Below, piece after piece: positions 62,801 through 64,000 of a stretch of DNA of 64,000 nt; position 1 is the stretch's first letter, and each line of letters opens with the position of its first letter. The notes beneath the pieces were generated by a model. The model did not search any database. It saw nothing but the letters and a program-made list of their open reading frames with translations, and had not been told where the DNA came from. Source of the DNA: Stutzerimonas stutzeri. GTDB taxonomy: Bacteria; Pseudomonadota; Gammaproteobacteria; Enterobacterales; Pasteurellaceae. The translations under genes were made by a program, and so were the position numbers. Where the stretch lies: positions 1,550,001 to 1,614,000 of the forward strand of contig CABDVE010000001.1 in NCBI GenBank assembly GCA_901420285.1, given 5' to 3'.

Positions 62801-64000
62801 AGCCGCAGTCGCTGTGCTATTCGCGTTGTTAGCGGTTGTGTTTGCAGCATTAGCCGTACTGTTGGCTACCAATGCGGTGCTATTTGCATAGTTCGCTGTG
62901 GAGTTTGCAGTGTTCGCGGTTGTGTTCGCTGCGTTAGCGGTGCTGTTCGCCGCTGTCGCTGTGCTATTCGCGTTGTTAGCGGTTGTGTTGGCTGTGTTCG
63001 CGGTACTGTTAGCTGCCAATGCGGTGCTATTTGCATAGTTCGCTGTGGAGTTTGCAGTATTCGCCGTTGTGTTAGCTGCGTTAGCGGTGCTGTTAGCCGC
63101 GTTAGCAGTTGAGTTAGCCGCAGTCGCTGTGCTATTCGCGTTGTTAGCGGTTGTATTCGCAGCATTCGCGGTACTGTTAGCCGCCAATGCGGTGCTGTTG
63201 GCGTAGTTCGCTGTGCTGTTTGCTACCAATGCGGTGCTGTTGGCGTAGTTCGCTGTGGAGTTCGCTACGTTGGCAGTGCTGTTGGCTGCATTTGCAGTTG
63301 TGTTAGCCGCTGTCGCTGTGCTATTCGCGTTATTAGCCGTTGTGTTCGCAACATTAGCTGTACTGTTGGCTGCCAATGCGGTGCTGTTTGCAGCATTTGC
63401 TGTGCTGTTAGCCGCCAATGCGGTGCTGTTTGCGTAGTTTGCTGTGCTGTTTGCTGCCAATGCGGTGCTGTTGGCGTAGTTCGCTGTGGAGTTCGCTACG
63501 TTGGCAGTGCTGTTAGCTGCTGTCGCTGTGCTATTCGCGTTGTTAGCGGTTGTATTCGCAGCATTCGCGGTACTGTTAGCCGCCAATGCGGTGCTGTTGG
63601 CGTTGTTCGCTGTGCTGTTTGCTACCAATGCGGTGCTATTTGCATAGTTCGCTGTGGAGTTCGCTACGTTGGCAGTGCTGTTAGCTGCTGTCGCTGTGCT
63701 GTTGGCTGCCAATGCGGTGCTGTTTGCAGCATTTGCTGTGCTGTTGGCTGCCAATGCGGTGCTATTTGCGTAGTTCGCTGTGCTATTTGCTACCAATGCG
63801 GTGCTATTTGCGTAGTTCGCTGTGGAGTTCGCTACATTGGCAGTGCTGTTGGCTGCATTTGCAGTTGAGTTAGCCGCTGTCGCTGTGCTGTTCGCATTGT
63901 TAGCTGTTGTATTCGCTGCATTTGCAGTTGAGTTAGCCGCTGTCGCTGTGCTGTTTGCGTTGTTAGCGGTTGTATTGGCTAAGTTTGCGGTGCTGTTAGC
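56870..64000 (-). CDS. Giant trimeric autotransporter adhesin (C-terminal part)
   Basis: The last 2,376 residues of a YadA/Hia-type adhesin; the frame stays open to the window edge, so the head and signal peptide lie outside. The final 75 or so residues are a YadA anchor barrel (ATYRGQNAVAVGYSRLSDN, ending AASVGYQW), which holds three chains in the outer membrane. Before it come a neck (DAVNKAYVDNAL), and a Hia-like GWELTTN...DNIEITQSGRNVTM region. Upstream of about 57569 almost everything is a seven-residue repeat A-N-S-T-A-N-x (x = A, V, Y, L, F, T, N, H), interrupted once by an A-L-N-N-A-T-A section near 61000-61160. S/T at coiled-coil core positions recall the VxxNTxx stalk rule. The ATG-like start at 63796 is only a Leu TTG inside the repeat. 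Nearly every heptad has an N-S-T or N-T-T sequon. Confidence 0.93.
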   Translation of the reverse strand, partial: ANSTANLANTTANNANSTATAANSTANAANTTANNANSTATAANSTANAANSTANVANSTANYANSTALVANSTANYANSTALAANSTANAANSTALAANSTATAANSTANVANSTANYANSTALVANSTANNANSTALAANSTANAANTTANNANSTATAANSTANVANSTANYANSTALAANSTANYANSTALAANSTANAANSTALAANSTANVANTTANNANSTATAANTTANAANSTANVANSTANYANSTALVANSTANYANSTALAANSTANAANTTANNANSTATAANSTANAANSTANAANTTANTANSTANYANSTALAANSTANTANTTANNANSTATAANSTANAANTTANTANSTANYANSTALVANSTANAANTTANNANSTATAANSTANAANSTANAANTTANTANSTANYANSTALAANSTANTANTTANNANSTATAANSTANAANTTANTANSTANYANSTALAANSTANAANTTANNANSTATAANTTANAANSTANVANSTANYANSTALVANSTANYANSTALAANSTANTANSTANAANSTANVANSTANYANSTAHAANSTANTANSTANAANSTANVANSTANYANSTALVANSTANYANSTALVANSTANVANSTANYANSTALVANSTANYANSTALAANSTANAANSTANVANSTANYANSTALVANSTANYANSTAHAANSTANAANSTANVANSTANYANSTALVANSTANYANSTAHAANSTANAANSTANVANSTANYANSTAHAANSTANAANSTANVANSTANYANSTALVANSTANYANSTALAANSTANAANSTANVANSTANYANSTALVANSTANYANSTALAANSTANAANTTANNANSTATAANSTANAANSTANVANSTANYANSTALVANSTANYANSTANYANSTATLANTTANTANSTANAALANASSANANATAALNNATAANATATAVNATAHAALNNATAANTNATAALNNATAANATATAANSTANAANSTALAANSTANIANSTAFAANSTANAANTTANTANSTANYANSTALVANSTANAANSTANVANSTANYANSTALVANSTANYANSTALAANSTANAANSTANVANSTANYANSTALVANSTANYANSTAHAANSTANAANSTANVANSTANYANSTALVANSTANYANSTALVANSTANYANSTALAANSTANTANSTANAANSTANVANSTANYANSTALAANSTANAANSTANVANSTANYANSTAFAANSTANAANSTANVANSTAFAANSTANAANSTANVANSTAFAANSTANAANSTANVANSTANVANSTAFAANSTANAANSTANVANSTAFAANSTANAANSTANVANSTAFAANSTANAANSTANVANSTANVANSTAFAANSTANAANSTANVANSTANVANSTAFAANSTANAANSTANVANSTANVANSTAFAANSTANAANSTANVANSTANVANSTAFAANSTANAANSTANVANSTAFAANSTANAANSTANVANSTANVANSTAFAANSTANAANSTANVANSTANVANSTAFAANSTANAANSTANVANSTANVANSTAFAANSTANAANSTANVANSTAFAANSTANAANSTANVANSTANVANSTAFAANSTANAANSTANVANSTANVANSTAFAANSTANAANSTANVANSTAFAANSTANAANSTANVANSTAFAANSTANAANSTANVANSTAFAANSTANAANSTANVANSTANVANSTAFAANSTANAANSTANVANSTAFAANSTANAANSTANVANSTAFAANSTANAANSTANVANSTANVANSTAFAANSTANAANSTANVANSTAFAANSTANAANSTANVANSTANVANSTAFAANSTANAANSTANVANSTANVANSTAFAANSTANAANSTANVANSTAFAANSTANAANSTANVANSTAFAANSTANAANSTANVANSTAFAANSTANAANSTANVANSTANVANSTAFAANSTANAANSTANTANSTANAANSTANVANSTAFAANSTANAANSTANVANSTAFAANSTANAANSTANVANSTAFAANSTANAANSTANAANTTANTANSTANAANTTANTANSTANAANTTANTANTTANAANTTANNAMSQASQALNATNAGWELTTNATGTGIASGSSVVNVNATNKLVTFTAGDNIEITQSGRNVTMALARNINVNSVTTNDLTVSGTTNLSGTTNISGTMNVQANTTVNMGGNRIQNVGNATAPTDAVNKAYVDNALRNSGAVPGLANRVNQLARDLNKVDKNARAGIAGAMAASGLYQATQPGKSMVSAGAATYRGQNAVAVGYSRLSDNGKVGIKFSVNTNTQGDTGAAASVGYQW
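57569..64000 (-). repeat. 21-bp tandem repeat array encoding the adhesin stalk
   Basis: About 300 units of 21 bp, grouped in higher-order units. From about 57,750 to 60,220 the order is mostly 63-bp or 84-bp blocks with the F variant (NSTAFA-ANSTANA-ANSTANV). From about 60,220 to the edge the blocks instead use Y, L and T/N variants (NSTANYA, NSTALA/NSTALV, NTTANNA). The L variant units contain the DNA word CAATGCGGTGCT about 35 times, and the F block contains none. Synonymous codons vary between copies. Confidence 0.9.

Noticed and set aside
63794-63796. Apparent start codon of the adhesin at 63796
   Set aside because: It is a TTG (Leu) codon within the repeat A-L-V-A-N-S; the frame stays open to 64000, so the gene begins outside the window.
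1-64000. tRNA, rRNA, prophage or intact insertion sequences
   Set aside because: I looked for characteristic genes, ends and conserved arms between genes and found none that I can support by eye; a covariance-model scan would be decisive for small RNAs.

Overview
The window is chromosomal DNA of a member of the Pasteurellaceae, most likely Aggregatibacter or a close Haemophilus relative. Housekeeping proteins read like those of Haemophilus influenzae and Escherichia coli. Several neighbourhoods (lpoA-yraN-diaA-dolP-nrdA-nrdB, comNOPQ-recC, ychF-pth-rnfH-roxA-xseA-nudF-cpdA) match H. influenzae gene order from memory. The Haemophilus-type DNA uptake signal AAGTGCGGT is scattered through genes and built into terminators. 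The species cannot be settled from sequence alone.

Layout. 1-9.7 kb: lpoA (5' end outside the window), yraN, diaA, dolP, the class Ia ribonucleotide reductase genes nrdA and nrdB (with a foreign, AT-rich DUF4393/Abi-alpha-like gene between them), folE, moeA, moeB. 9.7-21.6 kb: a type I-C CRISPR-Cas locus on the minus strand (cas3-cas5-cas8c-cas7-cas4-cas1-cas2 and a two-repeat, one-spacer array). It is decaying: cas1 has two frameshifts and a stop codon, and cas3 has one frameshift. It also carries two large AT-rich genes of unknown function, one between cas3 and cas5 (possible HEPN motif) and one between cas4 and cas1 (possible PD-(D/E)XK nuclease motif). Five exact 12-mers of Neisseria-type DNA uptake sequence lie in the cas genes, pointing to transfer from a Neisseriaceae donor. 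21.8-36.2 kb: fabI, rnb, yfbR, degS, ribD, nrdR, recC, the competence pseudopilin genes comNOPQ with a CRP-S site, suhB, a HAD phosphatase and ybeY. 36.4-49.9 kb: cpdA, nudF, xseA, roxA, rnfH, an EamA protein, pth, ychF, a uracil-DNA-glycosylase-like gene, a purine permease, a CorB-like protein, a CcsA-like protein and ffh. 50-56.5 kb: quinol nitric oxide reductase, a small Cys-rich acidic protein, an AEC transporter, azlD-azlC-metR and raiA. 56.9-64 kb: the C-terminal 2,376 residues of a giant trimeric autotransporter, most of it a seven-residue repeat (A-N-S-T-A-N-x) with an N-glycosylation sequon in nearly every heptad. It runs off the right edge.

Two themes cross the window. The first is DNA uptake and exchange: USS, Neisseria DUS, a CRP-S competence promoter driving pseudopilin genes next to recC, and defence-like genes lodged in cas and nrd operons. 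The second is an abundant 12-bp motif, AGCACCGCATTG, with 15 exact copies outside the adhesin. It occurs alone, in pairs and in palindromes between genes, inside several coding regions, and about 35 more times inside the adhesin repeats. I do not recognise it as a named element, and it is among the most unusual signals here.

No rRNA, tRNA, intact insertion sequence or prophage was recognised.
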